Shown piece by piece: positions 1 to 7,167 of a stretch of DNA of 64,000 nucleotides. The stretch's first letter is position 1. Each line of letters begins with the position of its first letter. Under the pieces are notes generated by a model. That model was given only the letters and a program-made list of their open reading frames with translations. It was not told where the DNA came from and did no database searches. Origin of the DNA: Ignavibacteria bacterium (lineage in GTDB: Bacteria; Bacteroidota; Ignavibacteria; Tepidaquicellales; Tepidaquicellaceae); contig DATAJP010000002.1 in NCBI GenBank assembly GCA_036262055.1, positions 186,001-250,000 on the forward strand, written 5' to 3'. The translations under genes were made by a program, and so were the position numbers.

Positions 1-2
1 TT

Positions 3-620
3 ATTGTGCTGAGTTCGTGTAATAAAAAAGAAGAGCCGCAGTTTGTTCCTCCGAATCAGGAATTTAATGCCGATGCTGAAAAAGAAAGATTAGCGCGTGA
101 GGAATTTGAACGGCTGAAAAAGCTTCAGGAGATTACGGGTGATTCTACTACTCACATTGATTCCATTACATCGCATATTGATTCGACTGCAATAAGAGAT
201 TCACTTGCCGCCGCAGAGAAAAAAAAGAAAGACGCAAAGGTTGTTCAGAAAGAAAAAGAGCTTAACAAGAAGGTTACCAATCCGAAAACCACAATCGATG
301 ATTATCTTGAATACATAAAACGCGGAACAGATGAGGACGGCAACTTTGACAAGAACATGAATAACGCTGCAAGCTTGTGGGAAGGACGCTCCAAAGAAAA
401 ATTCAAGTCTGCGTATAAAAACGTAAAGAAGTTTGTAATACTTTCCGAACCTGAAGTTGTTTCGCAGAAAGGAAACAGCTCAACGGTTAAAGTTAAGCTG
501 AAGCAGGTTGAAGAAGTCAACGGCAAGGAGCAGGAAACCGAGATGACGGTAACATATAATCTTGTTTCAGACGATACAGGAAAATGGAAAATCAAGAATA
601 ACAAAATTTCAAAAAAATAA
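3..620 (+). CDS. Lipoprotein of unknown function, 5' end cut by window
   Basis: The reading frame is already open at the left edge. It begins with Ile-Val-Leu-Ser-Ser-Cys, which looks like the end of a lipoprotein signal peptide with Cys as the lipidated residue, so the true start lies outside the window. After the Cys comes a highly charged, probably helical linker of about 90 residues rich in Lys/Glu, then a compact C-terminal domain of about 110 residues. The layout of that domain (helical start, then strands ending in KWKIKNNKIS) resembles NTF2-like or DUF4878-type lipoprotein domains. That family assignment is inference. The role is unknown. The protein is probably anchored on the periplasmic side of a membrane. 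Confidence 0.7.
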   Translation: MVLSSCNKKEEPQFVPPNQEFNADAEKERLAREEFERLKKLQEITGDSTTHIDSITSHIDSTAIRDSLAAAEKKKKDAKVVQKEKELNKKVTNPKTTIDDYLEYIKRGTDEDGNFDKNMNNAASLWEGRSKEKFKSAYKNVKKFVILSEPEVVSQKGNSSTVKVKLKQVEEVNGKEQETEMTVTYNLVSDDTGKWKIKNNKISKK

Positions 621-663
621 ATAAGCTAACTTAAAACATATTACATAACATACAAAATACTAA

Positions 664-1680
664 ATGAGCATTCTTGTTAATAAAAAGACTAAAGTTGTTG
701 TTCAGGGAATTACAGGCGGTGAAGGAACATTCCACGCAAACCAAATGATTGATTACGGAACAAAAGTTGTTGCAGGCGTTACACCGGGAAAAGGCGGAAC
801 GAAATTCAATGACAAGATTCCGATTTATAATACAGTTAAAGATGCAGTTAATGAAACAGGAGCAGATGCGTCGGTTATTTTTGTTCCTGCGCCTTTTGCT
901 GCCGATGCAATTATAGAAGCAGCTGATGCGGGTATCGATGTGATTGTTTGCATCACCGAAGGAATTCCCACCAAAGATATGATTAGAGTTTACGATTATA
1001 TTAAACACTTAAATACAAACGGCAGAAGTGTTCGATATATAGGACCAAACTGTCCGGGGATAATAACTCCTGATGAATGTAAAATCGGCATAATGCCGGG
1101 GTTCATTCACAAAAAAGGAAGAGTGGGGTTGATTTCAAGAAGCGGAACGCTGACTTATGAAGCTGTAAATCAATTAACAAAGCTTGGTATCGGACAGTCA
1201 ACATGTATCGGTATCGGTGGCGACCCTGTGATTGGAACACGATTCATTGATGCAGTAAAATTATTCAATGAAGATAAAGATACTGATGCGATTGTTATGA
1301 TAGGTGAAATCGGCGGAAGCGCTGAAGAAGAGGCGGCATATTACATAAAGAAGAATGTAAAGAAACCTGTTGTCGGATTTATTGCAGGGAAAACTGCTCC
1401 TCCCGGAAGAAGAATGGGACACGCGGGAGCGATTATTTCAGGAGGCAAAGGAACTGCCGATGAAAAACTTGCGACTATGCGTGAGTGCGGAATCATTACT
1501 GTTGATTCTCCTGCTGACATCGGAGCAGCAATGCAGAAAGCTCTGGAGAAGTTGTATAAAAAGTCTTCGAAAAAAACTTTAAAGAAGTCAGGTAAGAAAG
1601 TTACTAAAAAATCTTCTGCAAAGAAGACGAAGAAGGTTGTTAAGAAAATGACAAAGAAAACAGCAAAGAAGAAAAGATAA
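664..1680 (+). CDS. sucD: Succinyl-CoA synthetase alpha subunit with Lys-rich tail
   Basis: This is the alpha subunit of succinyl-CoA synthetase (ADP/GDP-forming), which interconverts succinyl-CoA and succinate with substrate-level phosphorylation in the TCA cycle. The N-terminal CoA-binding Rossmann domain shows [12 protein letters not shown]. The ligase domain carries the phosphohistidine in GHAGAI at about residue 254. The family normally ends near residue 295. Here about 40 more residues follow, almost entirely Lys, Ser, Thr and Val ([14 protein letters not shown]), like a histone H1-type tail. The tail is in frame and runs to the stop. No sucB/sucC partner lies in the window. The enzyme assignment is secure; the tail's role is unknown. 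Confidence 0.93.
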   Translation: MSILVNKKTKVVVQGITGGEGTFHANQMIDYGTKVVAGVTPGKGGTKFNDKIPIYNTVKDAVNETGADASVIFVPAPFAADAIIEAADAGIDVIVCITEGIPTKDMIRVYDYIKHLNTNGRSVRYIGPNCPGIITPDECKIGIMPGFIHKKGRVGLISRSGTLTYEAVNQLTKLGIGQSTCIGIGGDPVIGTRFIDAVKLFNEDKDTDAIVMIGEIGGSAEEEAAYYIKKNVKKPVVGFIAGKTAPPGRRMGHAGAIISGGKGTADEKLATMRECGIITVDSPADIGAAMQKALEKLYKKSSKKTLKKSGKKVTKKSSAKKTKKVVKKMTKKTAKKKR

Positions 1681-1684
1681 GAAT

Positions 1685-1710
1685 GGGATTCCCGCCTTCG
1701 CGGGAATGAC
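1685..1710. repeat. Dispersed palindromic repeat, family A
   Basis: The stretch reads GGGATTCCCGCC-TTC-GCGGGAATGAC; ATTCCCGC pairs with GCGGGAAT around a short loop. Nearly the same sequence recurs at about nine intergenic sites in this window, in both orientations. It lies 5 bp after the sucD stop and may also work as a stem-loop at the mRNA 3' end. Confidence 0.85.
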
Positions 1711-1727
1711 TTCAACAAAATAATTAA

Positions 1728-2087
1728 TTGACCAAGATTAAAATAAATAATGCGAAGTTTTATGCTTATCACGGAGTGCTTGAGTATGAGAAGGAATACG
1801 GCAACCAATTTGAAGTAGATATCGAGATGGACTGCTTCCTGCCGGGATTGAAAATGACTGATGACCTGAACAATACAGTAGATTATCTTGCTGTGTATAA
1901 ATTAGTTGAGAAGATTTTTACGACACATAAGTTTAACCTGATTGAAACCGTGAATGAAATGATTGGAACGGAAATACTAAATAACTTCGATAAGGTTTAT
2001 GAAGTGACCGTGCGAATAAGAAAACCAAACGCACCGCTTGGCATTATCGACAACGTTGAGATTGAACAAAAATATACACGTGAATAA
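1728..2087 (+). CDS. folB: Dihydroneopterin aldolase
   Basis: FolB converts 7,8-dihydroneopterin to 6-hydroxymethyl-7,8-dihydropterin and glycolaldehyde in folate synthesis. At 119 residues it has the usual length. It shows the FolB opening (KFYAYHGVLEYEKEYGNQF), the conserved TVDY segment and the RKPNAPL motif with the likely catalytic Lys near residue 97. The start is a TTG, chosen because the strand beginning TKIKINNAKF is the normal N-terminus. folK follows 41 bp downstream with a repeat between them, so the two steps of pterin synthesis are probably co-transcribed. Confidence 0.93.
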   Translation: MTKIKINNAKFYAYHGVLEYEKEYGNQFEVDIEMDCFLPGLKMTDDLNNTVDYLAVYKLVEKIFTTHKFNLIETVNEMIGTEILNNFDKVYEVTVRIRKPNAPLGIIDNVEIEQKYTRE

Positions 2088-2096
2088 AATTTTTCT

Positions 2097-2126
2097 TCCC
2101 CCTTCGGAGGGGGATTGAGGGGGAGG
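2097..2126. repeat. Dispersed G-rich repeat, family D, abutting folK
   Basis: The sequence TTCCCCCTTCGGAGGGGGATTGAGGGGGAGG fills almost the entire folB-folK gap. Inverted versions occur at 7075-7105 and 31136-31166. The terminal GAGGGGGAGG lies directly before the folK start, so the repeat probably supplies its ribosome binding site. Confidence 0.75.
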
Positions 2127-2128
2127 AT

Positions 2129-2614
2129 GTGAAAGTATTTTTAGGGCTTGGTTCTAATTTAGGCAACAGGGTTGAATATATCGAGAGAGCGATTGAAGAA
2201 ATTGGTTCTTTAAAAGATACGAAGATTATAAAGAAAGCATCGCTTTATGAAACCGAACCGTGGGGTTTCAAGGAACAGCCCGATTTTATAAACTCTGCGG
2301 TTGAGATTGAAACAATGCTTTCTGCTGAAGAATTGTTTAATGAAGTAAAATCAATTGAACAGAAGCTCAAACGGAAAAGCAAAGGCAAGTGGCAGGAGCG
2401 GGAGATTGACATAGATATTTTGTTTTATGGAAACGAAATTATTAAATCGGAGAGAATAAACATTCCTCACAAAGAAATTGAGAAAAGAAAATTCGTTTTA
2501 ATTCCCATGTATGAGCTTGCACCGGATTTTGTTCATCCGGTTTTTAATGAAACAATAACTGAGCTTTTGAGTAAGAGCGGAGATGCTTTGGTAGTAAAGA
2601 AATATGAAAATTAA
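2129..2614 (+). CDS. folK: HPPK (pterin pyrophosphokinase)
   Basis: FolK transfers pyrophosphate from ATP to 6-hydroxymethyl-7,8-dihydropterin, the step after FolB. It is 161 residues, normal for the family. Visible motifs are GLGSNLGNR at residues 6-14, ETEPWGF and the metal- and ATP-binding EREIDIDILFYG near residue 92. The GTG start follows the end of a G-rich repeat (GGGGGAGG) by two bases; an overlapping ATG two bases earlier is closed at once by TGA. The frame runs straight into the kinase gene after the stop. Dihydropteroate synthase is not in the window. Confidence 0.94.
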   Translation: MKVFLGLGSNLGNRVEYIERAIEEIGSLKDTKIIKKASLYETEPWGFKEQPDFINSAVEIETMLSAEELFNEVKSIEQKLKRKSKGKWQEREIDIDILFYGNEIIKSERINIPHKEIEKRKFVLIPMYELAPDFVHPVFNETITELLSKSGDALVVKKYEN

Positions 2615-2621
2615 CACGATC

Positions 2622-2647
2622 GGGGTTTCCGTTTATACGGAAATGAC
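2622..2647. repeat. Diverged family A palindromic repeat
   Basis: The sequence GGGGTTTCCGT-TTAT-ACGGAAATGAC is a diverged copy of the GATTCCCGC..GCGGGAATGAC element. It lies between folK and the kinase gene, just upstream of the kinase ribosome binding site. Confidence 0.7.
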
Positions 2648-2661
2648 TTCCCAGAAAACAC

Positions 2662-2666
2662 GGAGG
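2662..2666 (+). promoter_or_regulatory. Ribosome binding site selecting an AUA start
   Basis: GGAGG lies eight bases before ATA at 2675. No ATG, GTG, TTG or CTG occurs in this frame between the folK stop and the kinase P-loop, so this site points to AUA (or, less well spaced, ATT at 2669) as the initiation codon. Confidence 0.6.
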
Positions 2667-2674
2667 ATATTAAT

Positions 2675-3322
2675 ATAAAATATATTGCAATAGAGGGGGT
2701 TATAGGCGCAGGAAAGACTTCGCTTGCAAAAAAGCTTTCAGCGCGATTGAATGCGAAGCTTGTCCTCGAGAACTTTGATGAGAACCCTTTTCTTGAAAGA
2801 TTTTATGAAAGTCCCCAGCAATATGCATTTCATACTCAAATGTATTTTTTGCTCAGCCGCTACAGGCAGCTTGCGGATTTGCGTCAGCCGGATTTGTTTC
2901 ACGAATATATTGTTGCCGATTATATTTTTGAGAAAGATAAAATCTTTGCTTATCTGAATCTTGCAGATGACGAACTTAAGCTTTATGAAAAAATTGCAAC
3001 ACTCATAGAGAAAAATCTCGTCGTCCCTGATTTGATTATATATCTGCAATCAAGCATGGACAGGTTGATGTTTAATATCCGTCACAGAGACCGGGAGATA
3101 GAAAAAGAAATCAGAGAGGAGTATATAAAAGATTTAAATGAAGCATATAATTATTTCTTTTTCAGATTTAAGACAACAAAAGTAATGATAGTAAACTCTA
3201 CCGAGATTGATTTTGTCAATAATGATGAAGATTTTGAAAAATTAGTAACTGAAATTTTGAAACCTGAACGTCCGGCGATGGAATTTTATGACCCGGGCGC
3301 AAGCAAGTCCGCAGAAAAATAG
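2675..3322 (+). CDS. Deoxynucleoside kinase, apparent non-standard start codon
   Basis: This P-loop kinase phosphorylates deoxynucleosides for nucleotide salvage (dNK/dGK/dCK family, about 210 residues). From ATA at 2675 it reads MKYIAIEGVIGAGKTS, matching the usual family N-terminus with the Walker A motif at residues 8-15. Other family marks are ENFDENPFLERFY, FLLSRYRQL and the lid-like RHRDREIEKE. The first conventional start (TTG 2747) would remove the whole P-loop and give an inactive protein. A real ORF starting there is therefore unlikely. folK lies directly upstream and a small membrane protein follows after 3 bp. Substrate preference cannot be read from the sequence. Confidence 0.88.
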   Translation: MKYIAIEGVIGAGKTSLAKKLSARLNAKLVLENFDENPFLERFYESPQQYAFHTQMYFLLSRYRQLADLRQPDLFHEYIVADYIFEKDKIFAYLNLADDELKLYEKIATLIEKNLVVPDLIIYLQSSMDRLMFNIRHRDREIEKEIREEYIKDLNEAYNYFFFRFKTTKVMIVNSTEIDFVNNDEDFEKLVTEILKPERPAMEFYDPGASKSAEK

Positions 3323-3325
3323 ACA

Positions 3326-3514
3326 ATGGGTAAATTTTCATTTATAATAATATTAATTCTTATTTTTTTGATTTTGCTTGTAGTGAGGACTGTTTTAAAA
3401 GGGATGCGTGGAAATCCTAATCCTCCGCAAAACAACAATCTTAACAGACAGGCAAAAAAAGAAAATTTGGACGGCTCAAAAATAATCGATGCCGACTTTG
3501 AAGAAATAAAATAA
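3326..3514 (+). CDS. Small single-pass membrane protein
   Basis: This 62-residue protein has one N-terminal transmembrane helix (about residues 5-25, almost all Ile/Leu/Val/Phe), a short Asn/Pro linker and the acidic C-terminal motif KIIDADFEEIK. Small Bacteroidota proteins of the DUF4834 type have this shape and ending; I assign that by resemblance only. It starts 3 bp after the kinase stop, so it is probably co-expressed. The function is unknown. Confidence 0.65.
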   Translation: MGKFSFIIILILIFLILLVVRTVLKGMRGNPNPPQNNNLNRQAKKENLDGSKIIDADFEEIK

Positions 3515-3540
3515 CCTTCCTTTTAGTTTCCTTATACAAT

Positions 3541-4629
3541 TTGGAATTATTAAAACTATTCTTAAAAGCCAAACCTCTTAACTCTTCCGAACTACCGGAC
3601 GTGAAAAATATTTTAATAGTCCGCCAGCATAACCAGCTTGGCGATATGCTGTGCTCCGTCCCGCTGTTTGAGGCAATAAGGATAAAATATCCGGGCGCAA
3701 GAATCACACTCGTTGCATCACCGATAAATTATGAAATTCTTTTCAGCGATATAAATCCGTTCATTGATGATGTGCTTGTTTATGACAAATCTTCTGTTAA
3801 AAAAATTCTAAGCTTCATAAAAAAATTACGAAGCAGGCATTTCGATTTAGGATTTGTCCCTTCGACTGTTTCACTTTCGAGAACTTCACATCTTATAAAT
3901 TATTTCAGCGGAGCAAAAGTAAAAATCGGGGTAAAAAGTATAGATGGGAAACCGAACGGGTCGGAGTTTCTGCTTAACATAAAATCGGATTTTGAATGGG
4001 ATAAAAAACAGTTTCATCAGATTGAACGGAATCTCGATATCGGAAGACAGATTGGATGCGACCTTCCTCCTCAGGAAAGAAAAATAAAAATCATACTTCA
4101 TAAAAACGAGAATGAGTTTGCAGAAGAATTTATTTCAAAAAACTTTCCTGATAAATCGAAATTATTGATTGCGTTTCATCCCGGCGCAGGAAAAATTGCA
4201 AATCGCTGGTCCGTTGAAAATTTTTCTGAACTCATTTCTAAGCTTTATGAAAAATACGGGAATTATATATTGATAACATCGGGTTTTATAGATAAGGACG
4301 TTACACGCAATCTGTCTGATTTATTGAACGAAAAAAACATTCCTCATACTATTCTGGAAAATACTCCGATTAGAAAAGTCGGTGCTGTTTTGAGCAAGAC
4401 GGATTTATTCATAACTAACGATACCGGTGTTATGCATGTTGCCGGAGGGGTTAATGCAAACGTGCTGTCTTTATTTGGTCCGACAAACGGTTTTGAATGG
4501 GCACCTTATGGAGAAAATAATATTTATATAAAATCAAAAACAGTTAACATAAATGACATTTCATTGAGTGAGGTTTTTGATACAGCTGTTTCAATGATTA
4601 ACATGATTAAAAATAAAACTAACGAGTAA
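3541..4629 (+). CDS. Glycosyltransferase family 9 (heptosyltransferase-like)
   Basis: The protein has a GT-B fold typical of ADP-heptose:LPS heptosyltransferases that build the lipopolysaccharide inner core at the cytoplasmic face. The N-terminal domain begins NILIVRQHNQLGDMLCSVPL, the standard GT9 opening. The C-terminal nucleotide-sugar half has AFHPGAG, the ITNDTGVMHVA motif and FGPTNGFEWAP. Its 362 residues are normal. The start is TTG at 3541, chosen because no ATG precedes the conserved strand. It lies 3 bp upstream of the Ppx/GppA gene. The sugar donor and acceptor cannot be read from the sequence. Confidence 0.85.
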   Translation: MELLKLFLKAKPLNSSELPDVKNILIVRQHNQLGDMLCSVPLFEAIRIKYPGARITLVASPINYEILFSDINPFIDDVLVYDKSSVKKILSFIKKLRSRHFDLGFVPSTVSLSRTSHLINYFSGAKVKIGVKSIDGKPNGSEFLLNIKSDFEWDKKQFHQIERNLDIGRQIGCDLPPQERKIKIILHKNENEFAEEFISKNFPDKSKLLIAFHPGAGKIANRWSVENFSELISKLYEKYGNYILITSGFIDKDVTRNLSDLLNEKNIPHTILENTPIRKVGAVLSKTDLFITNDTGVMHVAGGVNANVLSLFGPTNGFEWAPYGENNIYIKSKTVNINDISLSEVFDTAVSMINMIKNKTNE

Positions 4630-4632
4630 CTT

Positions 4633-6189
4633 ATGTTGAAAAATGATGTACTTGCTGCGATGGATTTAGGGACAAACTCCTTTCATCTTGTCGTTGCAAA
4701 AATATTGGGAAAAGAACGGTTTAAAATCTTAACGAGAGATAAGGAAGTCGTACGCTTGGGGAGCAGTTCAAAAGACATGAAGTATCTTACTCCGGATGCA
4801 ATTGACAGAGCAATTGATGCCGTCAGAAGATTTAAGAAAGTGAGTGATTCTTTTAATGCTCGCATAAGAGCGGTTGCAACGAGTGCAACGCGTGAAGCTG
4901 TCAATAAAGAAGAATTTATTTCCCGTGTAAGAAAGGAAACAGGAATAGAAATTGAGGTTATTTCAGGTTATGAAGAAGCGCGCTTGATTTATCTCGGAAC
5001 TCTTCAGGCGCTGCCGATATTTAACAAAAGAATTGTAATGATTGATATCGGAGGCGGAAGCACTGAAATTCTAATCGGTGAAAAAGGAAATATTATTCAT
5101 GGCAATAGCGTCAAAGTAGGTGCCGTTAGACTGACAATGAATTTCTTTCCAGATGGGAAAGTAAAAGAGAAAGCCGTTGAAGAGGCAAGAATATATATTA
5201 AAGGAGCTATAAATCCCGTTATTCGCGCAATTAAAAATGAAAAATTTGACCTGGCAGTTGGTTCTTCAGGCACGATTTCAAATATTGGTCTGATGATTTA
5301 TGCATTCGACAAGCCAAATATTGAAGATGAATTTAATCTTAATAATTTCACTTACAGCAAAGATTCGCTTGATAAAATCATCAAAAAAATTCTGAAAGCA
5401 GAGACAATTGAAGACAGGAAAAAAATTCCGGGGCTTGATGAAAAACGCGCAGATATTATCGTTGCAGGCGCATTGATACTTGAACAAATATTCAACGAGC
5501 TTGAGCTTCCTTCCATAACAGTATCGAACTTTGCTTTACGTGAGGGAATAATTCTTGATACTATAAACAAAGAACTTGGAAATGAACACCTCGGGCATTT
5601 AAGCAATGTCCGCCGTAACAGCATTTTGCATCTTGCCGAACTTTGTAATTATGAAAAAGAACATGCCGAACAAGTAACACATATTGCCTTAAGAATTTTT
5701 GATTTTTTGAAATTGAAATTTGAACTTGACGACCGGGCAAAGGAATATCTCGAAGCAGGTACGCTATTGCATGATATCGGATATCATATCGGACATACAC
5801 AGCATCACAAACACTCATATTATTTAATAAGAAATTCCGAGATGCTTGGGTTTACGGATAATGAAATTGAAATCATAGCAAACATAGCGCGCTACCACCG
5901 CAAGTCTCACCCTAAGTCCAAGCACGAGGGATATCATAAGCTCAGCCCAAAAGATAAAGAGCTTGTAAGAAGACTTTCAGGAATTTTGCGCGTAGCTGAC
6001 GGGCTCGACCGTGGTCATAAATCGGTTGTGAAGAATGTTGATATGTCGGTTAATAACGATATACTGGAAATGAAACTTGAAACGACGACTCCTGAAAACC
6101 CAGAGCTCGAACTTTGGGGCGCAAACCGAAGAAAAGAACTATTTGAAGAAAGCTTTGAGTATAAGCTGGAAATTGGAGTGAAGAAATAA
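4633..6189 (+). CDS. Ppx/GppA phosphatase with C-terminal HD domain
   Basis: This exopolyphosphatase / pppGpp phosphohydrolase has an ASKHA fold. Lobe I has AAMDLGTNSFHL near residue 10, the second phosphate-binding segment is IDIGGGSTEIL at about residue 140, and lobe II has GSSGTISN. Residues about 330-518 form an HD phosphohydrolase-like region with LLHDIGYH and IARYHRK, as in long Ppx proteins. At 518 residues it is full length. It would degrade polyphosphate or pppGpp. Polyphosphate kinase begins at the far right edge of the window but in a separate unit. Substrate choice is unresolved. Confidence 0.9.
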   Translation: MLKNDVLAAMDLGTNSFHLVVAKILGKERFKILTRDKEVVRLGSSSKDMKYLTPDAIDRAIDAVRRFKKVSDSFNARIRAVATSATREAVNKEEFISRVRKETGIEIEVISGYEEARLIYLGTLQALPIFNKRIVMIDIGGGSTEILIGEKGNIIHGNSVKVGAVRLTMNFFPDGKVKEKAVEEARIYIKGAINPVIRAIKNEKFDLAVGSSGTISNIGLMIYAFDKPNIEDEFNLNNFTYSKDSLDKIIKKILKAETIEDRKKIPGLDEKRADIIVAGALILEQIFNELELPSITVSNFALREGIILDTINKELGNEHLGHLSNVRRNSILHLAELCNYEKEHAEQVTHIALRIFDFLKLKFELDDRAKEYLEAGTLLHDIGYHIGHTQHHKHSYYLIRNSEMLGFTDNEIEIIANIARYHRKSHPKSKHEGYHKLSPKDKELVRRLSGILRVADGLDRGHKSVVKNVDMSVNNDILEMKLETTTPENPELELWGANRRKELFEESFEYKLEIGVKK

Positions 6190-6191
6190 AA

Positions 6192-6214
6192 AATTCCCGC
6201 TTGCACGGAAATGA
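6192..6214. repeat. Family A palindromic repeat (diverged)
   Basis: AATTCCCGC-TTGC-ACGGAAATGAC lies between the converging Ppx/GppA and crotonase genes. It is a shorter, diverged copy of the element at 1685-1710. Confidence 0.65.
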
Positions 6215-6216
6215 CC

Positions 6217-7062
6217 TTACTTAGACTTTTTCTCCCGGATTTTTTTGTAATTTAATTTTTCTTTTTTGTTGAAAGCTGTTATTCCTTCTTTCACCTCATT
6301 TGAAAGATTATGAATTGAAAGCCAGTCGCGGGCATGACCTATTGTCAGATGCCACGATAAATCTCTCCAGAAGTTTAACTGCTGCTTGGCATATCTTAAA
6401 CACACAGGTAATTTGTTATATAATTTTTCTGCTAAAACATCGACAGCTTTATCAAGCTGTGCATAAGGCACAACCTCATTTACAAGTCCCCACTCAAGAG
6501 CTTTCTTTGCGGGAATGTCTTCACACAACATAATTATTTCACGTGCTCTTCTGTCGCCAACAATAAGCGGAAGGAATTGTGTTGCCCCTGCAGCCGGAAC
6601 ACTTCCCATTCTGGGACCGACCTGCTTAATCGTGATATGGTCGGCTGCAATTGCAAGGTCACAGCTCATGTTAAGCTCGTTGCCGCCTCCGACAACCATT
6701 CCATTTAGACGGGCAATTGTCGGTTTGCCTAAATCTTTCATTACTTGATGAAGCTCAATGAACTCATACATCCATTTATAATAATCATCGGGATTGTTTA
6801 TGAAATAATCACCCTGTTCTTTTACATCTGCGCCCGTGGAAAATGCTCGCTTGCCGGCACCGGTTAAAATTACAACCGCTACATCATCATCCCACGCAGA
6901 CTGCTTAAAAGCATTTTTTAACTCCTGAATAGTTTCAAGGTTAAGGCAGTTCAGCTTATCTTCGCGGTTAATCGTAATGGTCGCCTTATAGCCGTCTTTT
7001 TTATATTTTATGAATTTAAACCTGTGTGATTTTGGTAAGTATGATTGGTATTTTTTGCTCAA
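6217..7062 (-). CDS. Enoyl-CoA hydratase/isomerase family (MenB-like crotonase)
   Basis: This 281-residue crotonase-fold protein acts on an acyl-CoA thioester. The oxyanion-hole segments AFSTGADVKEQGDY and GGGNELNMSCDLAIAAD are clear. The first catalytic Glu of classical hydratases is kept (GGGNEL), but the position of the second is GPRMGS rather than a Pro-Glu, which resembles the MenB/BadI branch of the family (GPKxGS) rather than short-chain hydratases. The exact reaction (isomerase, hydrolase or ring-cleaving type) is therefore open. It is a single gene facing the Ppx/GppA gene, with a G-rich repeat upstream. Confidence 0.82.
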   Translation of the reverse strand: MSKKYQSYLPKSHRFKFIKYKKDGYKATITINREDKLNCLNLETIQELKNAFKQSAWDDDVAVVILTGAGKRAFSTGADVKEQGDYFINNPDDYYKWMYEFIELHQVMKDLGKPTIARLNGMVVGGGNELNMSCDLAIAADHITIKQVGPRMGSVPAAGATQFLPLIVGDRRAREIIMLCEDIPAKKALEWGLVNEVVPYAQLDKAVDVLAEKLYNKLPVCLRYAKQQLNFWRDLSWHLTIGHARDWLSIHNLSNEVKEGITAFNKKEKLNYKKIREKKSK

Positions 7063-7074
7063 GTTTTCTTATTT

Positions 7075-7105
7075 CTCCCCCTTAATCCCCCTCCAAAGGG
7101 GGAAA
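7075..7105. repeat. Dispersed G-rich repeat, family D (inverted copy)
   Basis: TCTCCCCCTTAATCCCCCTCCAAAGGGGGAAATT is the reverse-complement type of the element before folK and closely matches 31136-31166. It lies in the gap between two minus-strand genes. Confidence 0.75.
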
Positions 7106-7167
7106 TTAATTATATTCGTTACAATTTAATTATTAAATTTTGCGGATTAAAGTCGAAAGATTTTAAG

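Noticed and set aside
1341-1808. Minus-strand open frame of 155 codons over the end of sucD
   Set aside because: It is the antisense of the lysine-rich tail, where AAG/AAA codons give Phe/Leu runs and no stops. No ribosome site or domain is seen.
2747-3322. Deoxynucleoside kinase starting at TTG 2747
   Set aside because: This start would delete the whole P-loop (residues 8-15 of the longer form), which is perfectly conserved just upstream in the same frame.
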